The notes under the pieces: model-generated | Seen by the model: only the letters and a program-made list of their open reading frames with translations | Told to the model about the DNA's origin: nothing | Database searches by the model: none | Shown: positions 48,231-58,337 of the stretch, piece after piece | How positions within the stretch are numbered: the first letter of the stretch is position 1 | Layout: every line of letters begins with the position of its first letter | Translations under genes and position numbers: made by a program | Assembly (NCBI RefSeq): GCF_000471905.2 | Contig: NW_006496628.1 | Coordinates: forward strand, 352,292 to 416,291 | Direction: 5' to 3' | DNA from: Amborella trichopoda | Taxonomy: Eukaryota > Streptophyta > Magnoliopsida > Amborellales > Amborellaceae | DNA length: 64,000 bases

Positions 48231-48630
48231 GTCTAGTCGTAATGTCGTTGTGTCGGTCTAAGTTACCGTGCCCGTCTTACTGCCACGATAGGCTAGCCAT
48301 CGTACCAGGTTGGCCGGTGTTGTTTCCGTCGTCTAGTAGTAATGCCATTGTACCGGTCTGAGTTACAGTGCCCGTTTTACAATCGTGACAAACTAGCCAT
48401 CGCGCTAGGTTGGTCGGTGTTGGTTTCGTTGTCTAGTAGTAATGCCATTGTGCCGGTTTGAGTTGCCATGCTCGTCTTACTGCCACGATAGACTAGTCAT
48501 TGCTCCAGGTTGGTCGGTATTGGTTTCGTCGTCTACTAGTAATACCATTGTGTCAGTCTGAATTACCGTGCCCGTCTTGCTACCATGCCCGGTCAATCAC
48601 CGTACTGATCTAGCCACTATGCTAGCCTAG
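48231..48630 (+). repeat. Tandem array, 100-bp unit, four copies
   Basis: GTCTAGTAGTAATGCCATTG or a variant recurs at 48231, 48331, 48431 and 48531, an exact 100-base spacing. The unit also holds TTGGTCGGTGTTGGTTTCGT and a CGTCTTACTGCCACGAT block. The sibling LTR at 53770-56400 has only a single related unit near 55880. Confidence 0.85.
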
Positions 48631-49033
48631 TCGCTTGGTCAAACTTCTTCTCTCACTTTCACTTCACCCTATAACAAGGTGGGTACTTATCCCCCACTTG
48701 TCTGTACTTCTAATGTGTGTGTATATGTGTGTTTGCAGGAAAGGATAAATAGGTCAAGGGAGGCGATTTCAAACCAGCCATAAGCCAGGGGGCCTTTCCA
48801 ACATGATATAAGAGGGCGCCCATATGAGTTAGCCCTAGCATGTCACGAACCTACGTGAAGTAAGTCCCGCTTCGCGACCCTAATTCCTCTCTCACCGGTT
48901 GGTACTCCTGCCCACGTATTCTTTACGTGGTCCCGAGAGAGCGATCTTAGGTCTTGGGTCCATCTAGAACCCGAAACTATGCCACCAGGTCATCCGGACC
49001 CCGAGTGCGAGATCGAGGTACCTAACCACAAGT

Positions 49034-49560
49034 CTCATGAAGAAGAGCACCATTCCCACAAGGTCACTAACACACTTCAAAATGTTGAAGGTTCCTAAAT
49101 AAGGATAGTCAGCCATGACTTTAGACTTGTGATGCAGCTATTAGGATTGAATCCTCAAGGGTTGCCTCAGAAGAAGAGGAGAGGTATCTTGATTCTCAAA
49201 ACGTGGATCAACACTAGAGGATACAAAAACTCTGACTAAATGGGAAAAATGCCCTTCAACACGGCCCTCGACTGCCAGACAGGCCTAATTCTGACCAACG
49301 AGGTCGGTATAAAATCCTCAACTATCAGAATCACAAACAGTCTACCCGAGGGTGAGGACATTTATAGGATCCCTAAAAAAAGTCTCTCCTCCCCCTAAAG
49401 TCTCCACGAATAGACCTGTACATTGCATCCAAAAGTCTGAGCATCCTAGTTATAACATTACGCGGATCTCCTCGGTGTTCACGTGGTCTTGTGGCTAAGA
49501 AGAAAAAAGTAATAAAGCCGAAGGAAATTTTTTGAATGTTGTCTTTCTCGTTTTTGTCGA
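49034..49560 (+). mobile_element. Old plus-strand Tat copy, last part of the 3' region
   Basis: Resumes after the collapsed insertion and matches about 58502-59070. It stops some 25 bases short of where the LTR should begin and joins the integrase end of the next copy at 49561. Its own LTR is therefore absent. Confidence 0.65.
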
Positions 49561-50409
49561 AGCATCCCTTTATAGTAAAAAAGGTCTCGCCCAACAGAGC
49601 CTATATACTGGCACGTCCTGATGAAGATGAGGCGATGCCTCATATCAATCGATGATACTTAAAGAAGTATTATCCGTAATGCATATTCCAAAGAAAGGGA
49701 CCCAATCAAAAATAAGCAAGATGGTCCAAACAAAATTCTAACCCTTTTTATTGCAGTAAAAATGAGTTACAAAAAGCCCATTACTAGGGAGGTTACAAGT
49801 CTCTTGCATCGGAGGATAAAAGAACGGTTACTGGCCAAAAAAAATGCCTAACCCATGAGGAGGAAGCAAAACCCACGAAGGAATTACTTCTCTCATGAAG
49901 AAGAAATTACTTCTGTCATAAAGAAGAAGCAAACCCATGAAAGAAAGGCTTTCCTCATGAAGAAGAAGAAGTGAAACCACTTGGAGAGTTAGCTTTAATT
50001 CATATGACGAGTAAGAGGATGGTTACAGGCGAGAAAACAAAGCAGAGCCACTCCAAGCAGCTAACCTCAGCCCACCCGTACATCAAACATACAAGTCAAG
50101 TATCTCACTTGACCTGTACATCAAATATACAACAAAGGATTCATTCGACGTGTGTATCAAACATACAAAGCCGGCTGCCTGGCAAACAATTGGCCTATGA
50201 CGGAAAGCGTACTCTGTTCACAGTGGATGCCCTCCCATAGAACAACATGGACCTCACTATTGTGCTGAAGGATTTGGCTTCCAACAGGAACCACAGGCCA
50301 CGCCTTACCATCATTCACTACTTTTTCCCGGCCCATGAACATCGCCATATGTAGCTTGTCGTCGAGCATTACTTCCCACAGCATGATAAGCCACACGTGC
50401 TGATGAGCG

Positions 50410-50640
50410 CCGACTGTGTCCTCCAAAGGTCAATGCCGGTTGTGCTCCTTACCCCTACCGTTGGTTGCTTTTCTTGAGGTTCAGTGCCAGTTGAGTCAGC
50501 ACTCCAAAGGCCAGCACCGGTTGCGCTCCTTACCCCTAGCGCCGGTTGCCTTTCTTGAGGTCCAACGCCGTTAAAGTCAGCACTCCAAACCATCAGCGCC
50601 GGTTGCCCCAGCACTGACTGCACTTCTGTTAGCGTCGGCC
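50410..50640 (+). repeat. Irregular array of AGCGCCGGTTG motifs
   Basis: Seven or so occurrences of a G-C-G/A-C-C-G-G-T-T-G core spaced 20-40 bases apart. A second cluster lies at 51480-51690. They are related to the arrays at 22440-22690 and 23500-23680. Confidence 0.6.
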
Positions 50641-52169
50641 CGGTTGCATTGTTTGCTTCCCGTGACTCCTCGTTTTCAAAGCCTAAGTTTTCACACCGAC
50701 TTAATGATCGCACGATTTTAAGAGGTAACTGAATGCTTCCCCTGCGACGATTCACCTCCATGACGGTTCACCTCCTGCAAACCATACACCTTCCATTATG
50801 GTCCATCTCCCGTAACTGTTCGTCTCCTGTCGAAACTTCTACTACACGACCGGAAAATCTACTGAAAAACTTTCCCGCCTATGTTTTTGGCCTGGACAGC
50901 ACCAGTACCTCAAAGAAAATTTCTGCAAACTTCTTTAATTCCTGAAATCCTCTGCAAAACCACTAACAGTGTCGAAATGTGGCGAAAATCCCAGAAACAT
51001 TTCTTAAAAACTATGCTAAAAACTCCCAAAATGCACAAAAATGATCACAGTTTCACTTCCCGCCTTTTCTACCAAAACCATTGCAGTCGAAACCTCTTCC
51101 CCTCACAGAAAAATTCCCTATGCTAAAAACCTCTGCCTGCAACTTCCCCAAATTCTTGGCAAAAACTTTACCGAGAACCTTCCCCGTAAAAACCGCCTAG
51201 AATCCCACTGTTGGTCGAAAACCTTCCCTGTAGAACTTTAACTGAAGTCTCGCTGCTCGTCGGAACTTCAACCGAACACTCTCTCCTCACGTTCATAGAA
51301 AACTTGTGCTTAAGATTTTTCCCCCTGGTGAAAAATGAGGGGAATTAGGATTTTACCCCCCTTATATAGCTTGCACTACCCTCGAATGCCCCTCACAAAC
51401 TGGGAATTCTAGTCGCATCAAAGGGAAGCCAAGAGATGATGAGCCGGGTCGGGCTTTGGCTCGAGGCCCAAGGTAAGTCTCATCGACCCAACCCTAGCGC
51501 CGGTTAACTTAGCGTCGGGTACCTACTAAACAACCCTAGCGCCGGGTGTGTTTCCAAATGACCCCAACGTTGGTTTACTTAACGCCGGTTGTCTTCAAAT
51601 GATATCACAGGCCTCTGACAGCATCAGTTGACTCTTTAACAACCCAGCGTTGGTTGTGTTTTTGAGAACTCAATGCCGGTTGAAAATTCGCAAGAAGCCA
51701 CTAGCGCTCCACCTGGCCCCGGCCGTATTTCTAGCACCCTATTATCATCTACTCCAAATTGAAGTCTTACGCGGGTTGCACATAAGCCGTGACCTGTCAT
51801 CCCCAAGTTGTTGCACCCAAATTGTGACCTATCTTCCCTAATGGAGTTAGGAGCTATCCCTCATCCCCATAAGAGTCACACCCATACTGCAGCCCATTAT
51901 CCCCATTGAAGTTAAGGTCATTCTTGCCTCTTCAATTCTCGATGGGTCTGTTTCACACCAATCTATCTTAATCCCAAGAAGTAAGCTTGTCCCCCCTAAA
52001 GCCCTAGTGAAGACATCCTCTGTTGGCCATCCTTCATCATGTCACCATTTCCATCTGAGCCCTCTGCTTATGTATGGCGTTACCCATTTTATCCCCAGAG
52101 AGTCGGATTACCAACCACAGACTTATTCCTCATAGAGCTCCACCTACATGGCAACCCACACAATGGTCT

Positions 52170-53060
52170 AGTTGCATGACCTTAAAGTGCACAGCCTTGG
52201 TCCAAACTATATAACTTTAAACTGTAGCGGAGGTTTAGTTGCACGACCTTAAATTGCACGGTTTTAGTTGTATGACTTTAAACAGCATGACCACGGTCCA
52301 ACTATATGACCTTAAACCATAGTACATGTCCTAGCCGCATGACGTTAAAAGGCTCAGCAGCATGGACCAAACTATATGACCTTAAACTGTAGTGATGGCT
52401 AGTTGCGCACCATTAAACTGCACAACCATGGTCCAAACTATATGACCTTAAACCATAGTGTGCGTCCAGGCCACATGACGATAAACTGCTTTGCACAGGT
52501 CCAGGAGGCATGACCATAAACTCGCCCCCACATATGCGCACATGCCTTTATGTGCACTTTCGCGCACCCCTTCCCTAACCTACTTGTTAGTGTGCGCGCA
52601 CCACCTTCATTACCTCCCCAGTGAGTTCATTCAGTTCATCACCACACCTCATTTCCCAGTGAGTCTCACCCGCGCTCACGAAAAGGCGAACCATCCCGCC
52701 ATCCATATTCATTGTAAGTTAGTGGGTCACCATCATCCACTCCCACTTCATACATCATAGGTAGCCCGTGCCATTTCCCTAAGTGAGTTAAACCACTACC
52801 ATACTCACTTCAGGGCCTCCAAAGACTTCCATCCATCTACATTGTGGTCTTAGCTGCATGACCCTAAACTGCACAGCCATGGTCCGAACTATATGACCTT
52901 AAACAGTAGTGAAGGTCTTGCTACACGACCTTAAACTGCACGGTCCTAGTTGTATGACTTTAAACTGCATAACCACGGTCCAGCTATATGACCTTAAACT
53001 ATAGTACGTGTCCAGGCCGCATGACATTAAACTGTTTCGCACAGGTCTCGAAGGCATGAC
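52170..53060 (+). repeat. ATGACCTTAAACTGCA minisatellite, second copy, two blocks
   Basis: Units at 52170-52500 and 52850-53060, separated by the same non-repeat block (CGCCCCCACATATGCGCACA onward) that separates the blocks in the sibling copies. Confidence 0.75.
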
Positions 53061-55072
53061 CTTAAACATGCCTTCACAAAAAATTGAAAACATAATGGGC
53101 ATGGTGTATACCTGAACAAGGGAACACCATGAGTAAAAATTACGGACGGGCATGGTCACAATGACGTCCAGGAAGAACATTGTTCCCACGAGGTCACTCT
53201 AGAAACAAATACTCCAAAGGCAAGAAATTGAAAAAGTGAGGTCAGAACCTGCTAGAGACATCAGCTCGTCTAACCGGCACGACTAGAATTTCGGGATTGG
53301 CTAATAGAACCTGCCCCTGACTGGACTCGGTAGACAAGACCCATAGTGGTACTCTGAACATCAAAAGCAAACCTGGTGTAGCAGAAAACAATGTTTACCA
53401 AAGAAAACCAACGAACCCAGACCAAATGGGAACGATGCCCTTCTACATGGCACTCAATTGCCAGACGGGCCTGATTCTAACTGATGAGGTCTGTACAAAA
53501 TCCTCAGCTTCAGAATCACCAACAGTCCACATGAGGGTGAGGACTTCAACATGATCCCTCAAAAAAGTCTCTTCTCCCCATAAAGTTTGCACGGACTGAC
53601 CCACGAATAATGCAGCCTTACGTTTGAGCAGCTTAGTCGCACCATTATGTGAATCTCCTCGGCGTTCACATGGTCTTGTGGCTAGGACGAAAAAACGTAA
53701 GAGCCGAAGGAAATTTTTTTAATGATTGTCCTTCTCACTTCTCTTGAAGTACAACATTCGGTGGGGCAATCTATTTGAACGTATTTTTCAGAACCTTGGT
53801 CCCTGATAGGAAGCAGGTCAATAAAGCCTACAAAACAGTGGAAATTCCTGACAGTCTCATAATGGCCCCAAGATTGGTCAAGATTTTTCATCAGCACTTC
53901 AAAGGAGCACCTGTTGAGTTTCATCACAATCATACATGTCTAAGGAAGTGAACACAAAGAAACAATTTCAGCAAAATCGATCTCTGGCACCTTGAAATAG
54001 ACACCGTAACTAGAGCTATACTTTTGGTTTGTCAAACAGCTGTGGGACCATCGCCATTAGATCCGGCACGGTCGAAAATCCCTATGGGTCAGGTTTTGGC
54101 TCAATCGGGCACTCCAAGACAAAGTTATGGGTAAAAGACTAAAAGGGGTTAAGCCATACACTATTCTTGTGTGGCCTCACTGCACCAAAACACCATTAAA
54201 GGTGGTTGTTTTTACAATCATGGGCTGCTACTTTTAAGGCCTATATCTCACTCATTCCAAGTCGAATCGCTCCTAAATATGGTGAGCGTGTTCGTCTCAT
54301 CATGACAAACAATTCAATATGTGGTACACCCCATGACGACGCCCGAGCAGAGAGAAAAACTAAATGAAAGTCGCTAATCCATGAAGGGAGCTGTAGAAAG
54401 TTCAGCAGCAGCACGCCTTGTTCGAGCAGCCAGATCACGACGCTCCGATCGGCATGAAACCAATTGCATTATGTGTGTAACGTCCACGACTATCTCTGGT
54501 CCAAACCTCGCGTACGATGAGCAATTGGATTTCACACACGAAGGCGTCAAAGCTGCTATAAATTCAGGCTGCCGAACTTCAAGATTCAGGCAAAAAAAGC
54601 AAGATGACAAAATCTTCATCCGGATACGAAATCAAACTACATTCGTTGCAACATGATCGTGACGGCATGCTTAGTGTGATTCAATGAAAAAATCATGAAG
54701 AAACATCAAGGAACAAGGACACAATCGATCCAAAGTTTTCAAGATTCATCCAAGATTCAAGATTCATGATCATGCCTCAAAAACATGATTCATGGCTCGA
54801 AGTTGGTAACAAAATGATCGCCATACCAAGCCCTACAAGAAAATAATAATATTTCAATCAAACGGGCGTCAAAACGATCTCGGGCCAGCCATGGAAGATC
54901 ACACAAGTTCACAGGTAGCAGCAAGGACTGTTTTGGAATTCCACACATTGTTATGAAGGGGCAAAGCAGTCCTTTTGCACCCATTTTTAGAATTTCTTTA
55001 AATTCAATTAAATAGTAATTGCCTTCAATTCTAGCTAGGTTTTTGACATACACCCATGTTTTAGCCTAATTC

Positions 55073-55080
55073 TATATAAA
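55073..55080 (+). promoter_or_regulatory. TATA box of the LTR at 53770-56400
   Basis: TATATAAA followed by CATGCAAAGC and, about 50 bases on, TCAATAAAATTTCC, a possible polyadenylation context. This is the cleanest family-1 LTR core promoter in the window. Confidence 0.5.
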
Positions 55081-55229
55081 CATGCAAAGCTAAATTGTAA
55101 AGGGCTTCGGTTCATTTTTTGGATTGATTCAATAAAATTTCCATTCCTTCTTGAGTTTGTGAGTACGTCTTGGAGAGGGAGAGAGGAGAGAGAAGAAAAG
55201 GGTTGGTACCCTTCGAGCAAGTAACTTTC

Positions 55230-55490
55230 TCTCTCCTCTTCTCTCTCTCTCCCCTCTTCCCTCTCTTCTTTTTCTCTCCTCTCTTCTCATCTCTCTCCTC
55301 TCTTCTAATCTCTCTCTCCTCCCCTCTTTATCTCTCTTCTTTCTCTCTCCTCCCCTCTTTCTCTCCTTTCTCTCTCTTCTCTTCTCATCTCTATCTCTTT
55401 CTCTCGCCTCCTCCCTTCTTGTCTCTATCTCCTTCTCATCTATATCTCTTTCTCTATCTTTTTCTCATCTCTATCTCCATCTATCCTCTT
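55230..55490 (+). repeat. CT-rich low-complexity tract in LTR
   Basis: TCTCTCCTCTTCTCATCTC-type sequence within the LTR; the long Ser/Leu frame over it is not a gene. A shorter equivalent in the last LTR is at 60575-60660. Confidence 0.85.
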
Positions 55491-55499
55491 CTAAGGCAA

Positions 55500-55800
55500 A
55501 CAGTGAGGCCCAATGCCGGTTGGTTTTTTCCTTCTGCCACAATTAACGAGGCTTAGCACTGGTTGGTTTTTTCCTGTCACAACTGATGAGGCTTAACGTC
55601 GGTTGGTTTTCTCCTGTCACAACTGACAAAGCTTAGCGTCGGTTGGTTTTCTCCTTCCTCTGTTATTCGATGAAACATAACGTCGATTGGTTTTCTCTCT
55701 CCTTCTATTTGTCAATCGGTGAGACCTAGCGTCGACTGGTCTCTCTCTCCTCTTCTATCAGTCAACGAGACCTAGCACCGACTAGTTTTCTCTCCCTTCC
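55500..55800 (+). repeat. Tandem repeat around GCCGGTTGGTTTTCTCC, about 45-60-bp unit
   Basis: Six units of a GAGGCTTAGCGTCGGTTGG block with TTTTCTCCTGTCACAACTGA-like spacers. The core resembles the CGCCGGTTG arrays of the 3' regions, although this is inside an LTR. Confidence 0.7.
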
Positions 55801-56529
55801 CCTATTAGTTGGCCTGCGTTATTGCCACGACAAATGGACCATCGTGCCTAGCTAGTCGGTATTGGTAACGAAGTCTAATAGTAATCCTGTGAGCCGGTCT
55901 TAGTTACCGAGCTCGCTTTACTACCACGTCAGGCCAATTATTTATCAACCTAGTCACCGATCTGATCCTCTCGCTTAGTAGAATTCTTCTCTACCCCGTC
56001 TTGCTTCTCTTCTTCTTTTTGAATGCGCATGCTTGTGTACGCTCATCAAAGAGGAAAAGGATGAGGTTTGACCCACGTATCTTATAACCTTTTCCATATA
56101 TGTGTGTTATTGCATAAAAGTAGAAAACAAGAAGAATACAAGCCAAGGGAGGCAATTTTGTACCAATTTTATTACTAGGGCTTTCTTCGTGATCTAAGAG
56201 GGCATCTAAGCGAGTCAGTCAGTAAGTCTCAAACCCACCTTTAAATTCCTCTCTCACCGATTGGTAACACTTGCCCCCGTCTTCGAACGGGGTTCTCGAG
56301 AGAGCGATCTAAAAAATGTCCCAGGTCTTGCCTCGAAACTTGAGACGCGTGCTGCCTAATCCCAAAAGGATCTAGAGGGTGAGATCGAGGAACCTAATCA
56401 ATCATTTTCATCTGAGCCCTCAGTTTTTGACTGGTCTGAGCCATTTTATCCCTAGGGGGTCGGATTACTGTCCACAGATCTCTTCCCTATGCAGCTCCAC
56501 CCACATGGCGACCCACACAACGGTTCGTG

Positions 56530-57360
56530 CTGCATGACCATAAACTGTACAACCTGGTCTAATTGCAAGACCCTGAAAACTACATGGTCCAAACTATATG
56601 ACCTTAAACTATAGCGGAGGTCTGATTTCAAGAGCTTAAACTGCATGGTCTTAGTTGTATGACTGTAAACTGCAAAGCCACGGTCCTAGTTGTATGCCTT
56701 TAAACTGCATAGCCTTAGTCCGTATTGGATGACCCTAAACTGCTCAGCCTCAGTCCATGCTGCACGACCCTAAACTGTACAACCCTGGTGTAGTTGGACG
56801 ACCTGAAAAATCTCATGGTCCAAACTATATGACCTTAAACTGTAGCGAAGGTTTAGTTGCACGACCTTAAACTGCACGGTCCTAGTTGTATGAATTTAAA
56901 CTGCATAGCCTCGATCAGTACTGCATGACCCTAAACTGCTCAGCCTCGGTTTGTGCTGCGTGACCCTAAACTGCACAGCCTTGGTCTAGTTGCACAACCC
57001 TAAAACTGAATGGTCCAAACTATACGACCTTAAACTGTAGCGAAGGTCTAATTGTACGACCTTAAACTGCACAGTCCGAATTGTATGACTTTAAACTGCA
57101 TAACCACCGTCCAGCTGTATTACCTTAAACCATAGTGCACGTTCTAGCCACAGCGATAAAAGGCTTGACACCATGGTCCGAACTATATGACCTTAAACTG
57201 TGACAAAGGTTTAGTCGCATGACCTTAAACTGTATGGTCCTAATTGTATGACTTTAAACTACATAACCACCATGGTCCAGCTGTACAACCTTAAACCATA
57301 ATGCACGTTCTACCTACATGATGATAAACTGTTTTGCATAGGTCCCAGAAGTATGACCTT
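56530..57360 (+). repeat. ATGACCTTAAACTGCA minisatellite, longest run
   Basis: Over 20 degenerate units in about 830 bases, alternating CTAxATGACCTTAAACTGCA and CAGCCTCGGTCC-like halves. It is the longest example in the window. Confidence 0.8.
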
Positions 57361-57830
57361 TAAAACTTGCCCCCACATACACCCACACACCTTTACGTGC
57401 ATTCCACGCACGCCTTCCCTAACCGATCTGTTAGTATGCACATGCCACCTTCATTAACACCCCAGTGTGTTCATTCAATTCATCACCGTACCTCATTTCC
57501 CAGTGAATCTCACTCATGCTCACAAAACGGCAAACCATCCTGCCATCCATATTCATTGTAAGTTAGTGGGTCACCATCGTCCACTCACATTTCATACATC
57601 ATCCATCTTTCATAGGTAGCCTAATGCTATCTCCCCAAGCGAGTCAAACCGCCACAATACTCACTCCATGGCCTCCCCGGACTGTCATCCATCTCTACCA
57701 TGGTCAAGTTGTATGACTTTAAACCATAGTGCATGTCCTAGCTGCATGACGTTAAACAGTTTCGTACAGGTCCCGAAGGCGTGACCCTAAACACGCTTTC
57801 ACAAAAAACATATAATAAAAGAATAATAGG

Positions 57831-58002
57831 CATGGTGTATACCTGAACAAGGGAACGCTATGAGTAAAAATGACGGACGGACATAGTCATGAAACCATGA
57901 GCAAAAGTGTTTCGTGAATAAAAAAACAGGGCACGATGACAACCCGAAAGGGCATCTTGAGTAAAAATGGATGAAAACGATGGACATGACCGAATGGTCA
58001 TG
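57831..58002 (+). other. Hairpin block in Tat 3' region (fullest copy)
   Basis: Four stem-loops: CATGGTGT/ACGCTATG (57831-57862, all pairs if G-U is allowed); CATAGT/ACCATG (57882-57899, one mismatch); GATG/CATC enclosing CCC-GAAA-GGG (57935-57956); CATGACC-GAAT-GGTCATG (57985-58002, perfect 7 bp). Each is followed within four bases by a G-x-AAAA tail (GAGTAAAA, GAGCAAAA, GAGTAAAA, GGTAAAA). The role is unknown. Confidence 0.5.
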
Positions 58003-58337
58003 GGTAAAAAAGCCCCAAAATAAAAAGAAGTTGGTGAAAACAGTTTCAATGGCACTGCTTCCCAATTTCAAGTGAAAATTCGCAAAGGACGCTTGGATCA
58101 ATAAACAAGTTGATGCAACACTTGTTTCGTGAATAAAAAAACAGGGCACGATGACAACCCGAAAGGGCATCTTGAGTAAAAATGGATGAAAAGGGTGGAC
58201 ATGACCGAATGGTCATGGGTAAAAAAGCCCCAAAATAAAAAGAAGTTGGTGAAAATAGTTTCAACGGCGCTGCTTCCCAAGTTCAAGTGAAAATTTGCAA
58301 AGGACGCTTGGATCAATAAACAAGTTGATGCAACACT
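57908..58337 (+). repeat. Direct tandem duplication, 215-bp unit, two copies
   Basis: 57908-58122 is repeated at 58123-58337 with about seven differences by eye (roughly 3%). It duplicates the last two hairpins. Frames translating both copies look like duplicated proteins but are artefacts. Confidence 0.9.

Larger units (their letters stand above)
43702..49028 (+). mobile_element. Internally collapsed family-1 Tat insertion
   Basis: Inserted into the older plus-strand copy with target duplication CAAAT (43697-43701) / CAAGT (49029-49033); the empty site is seen at 58497-58501. It holds about 200 bases of LTR start (43702-43903), then about 296 bases that normally end the 3' region (43904-44199), then a full LTR (44200-49028). 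Nearly all of the internal region is absent, probably through recombination between copies. It is a fossil. Confidence 0.7.
44200..49028 (+). mobile_element. Family-1 Tat LTR, enlarged (4.8 kb)
   Basis: Its start, the block around CAGAATTGCCCCAGAA, the CTCGTCAAGACGAG palindrome (44731-44744), a TATA-like box (45511-45519), a TTAATAAAATTTCC block and the end GAGATCGAGGTACCTAACCA all match the 2.6-kb LTRs. The extra 2.2 kb comes from a long pyrimidine-rich tract (45600-48150) and a 100-bp array (48231-48630). Confidence 0.75.
49561..53769 (+). mobile_element. Second plus-strand Tat copy: integrase end plus 3' region
   Basis: Begins in the integrase C-terminal module (a block matching 21482-21597), then the full 3' region. 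This includes a GAAGAAG repeat (49850-49990), CGCCGGTTG motif arrays (50410-50640, 51480-51690), the ATGACCTTAAACTGCA minisatellite (52170-52500, 52850-53060), the hairpin CATGGTGT/ACACCATG (53100-53131) and the closing block before the LTR. It has no gene function and is 5'-truncated like the first copy. Confidence 0.75.
53770..56400 (+). mobile_element. Family-1 Tat LTR (2.63 kb), second copy
   Basis: Preceded by a GGTGGGG purine run, the likely polypurine tract. It contains the conserved U3 blocks, a TATATAAA box (55073-55080), a TCAATAAAATTTCC block, a CT-rich tract, GGTTGGTTTT repeats and the GATCTAAGAGGGCATC block near 56193. It ends GAGATCGAGGAACCTAATCA. It is followed directly by the middle of another 3' region rather than by a primer-binding site. 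Confidence 0.8.
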
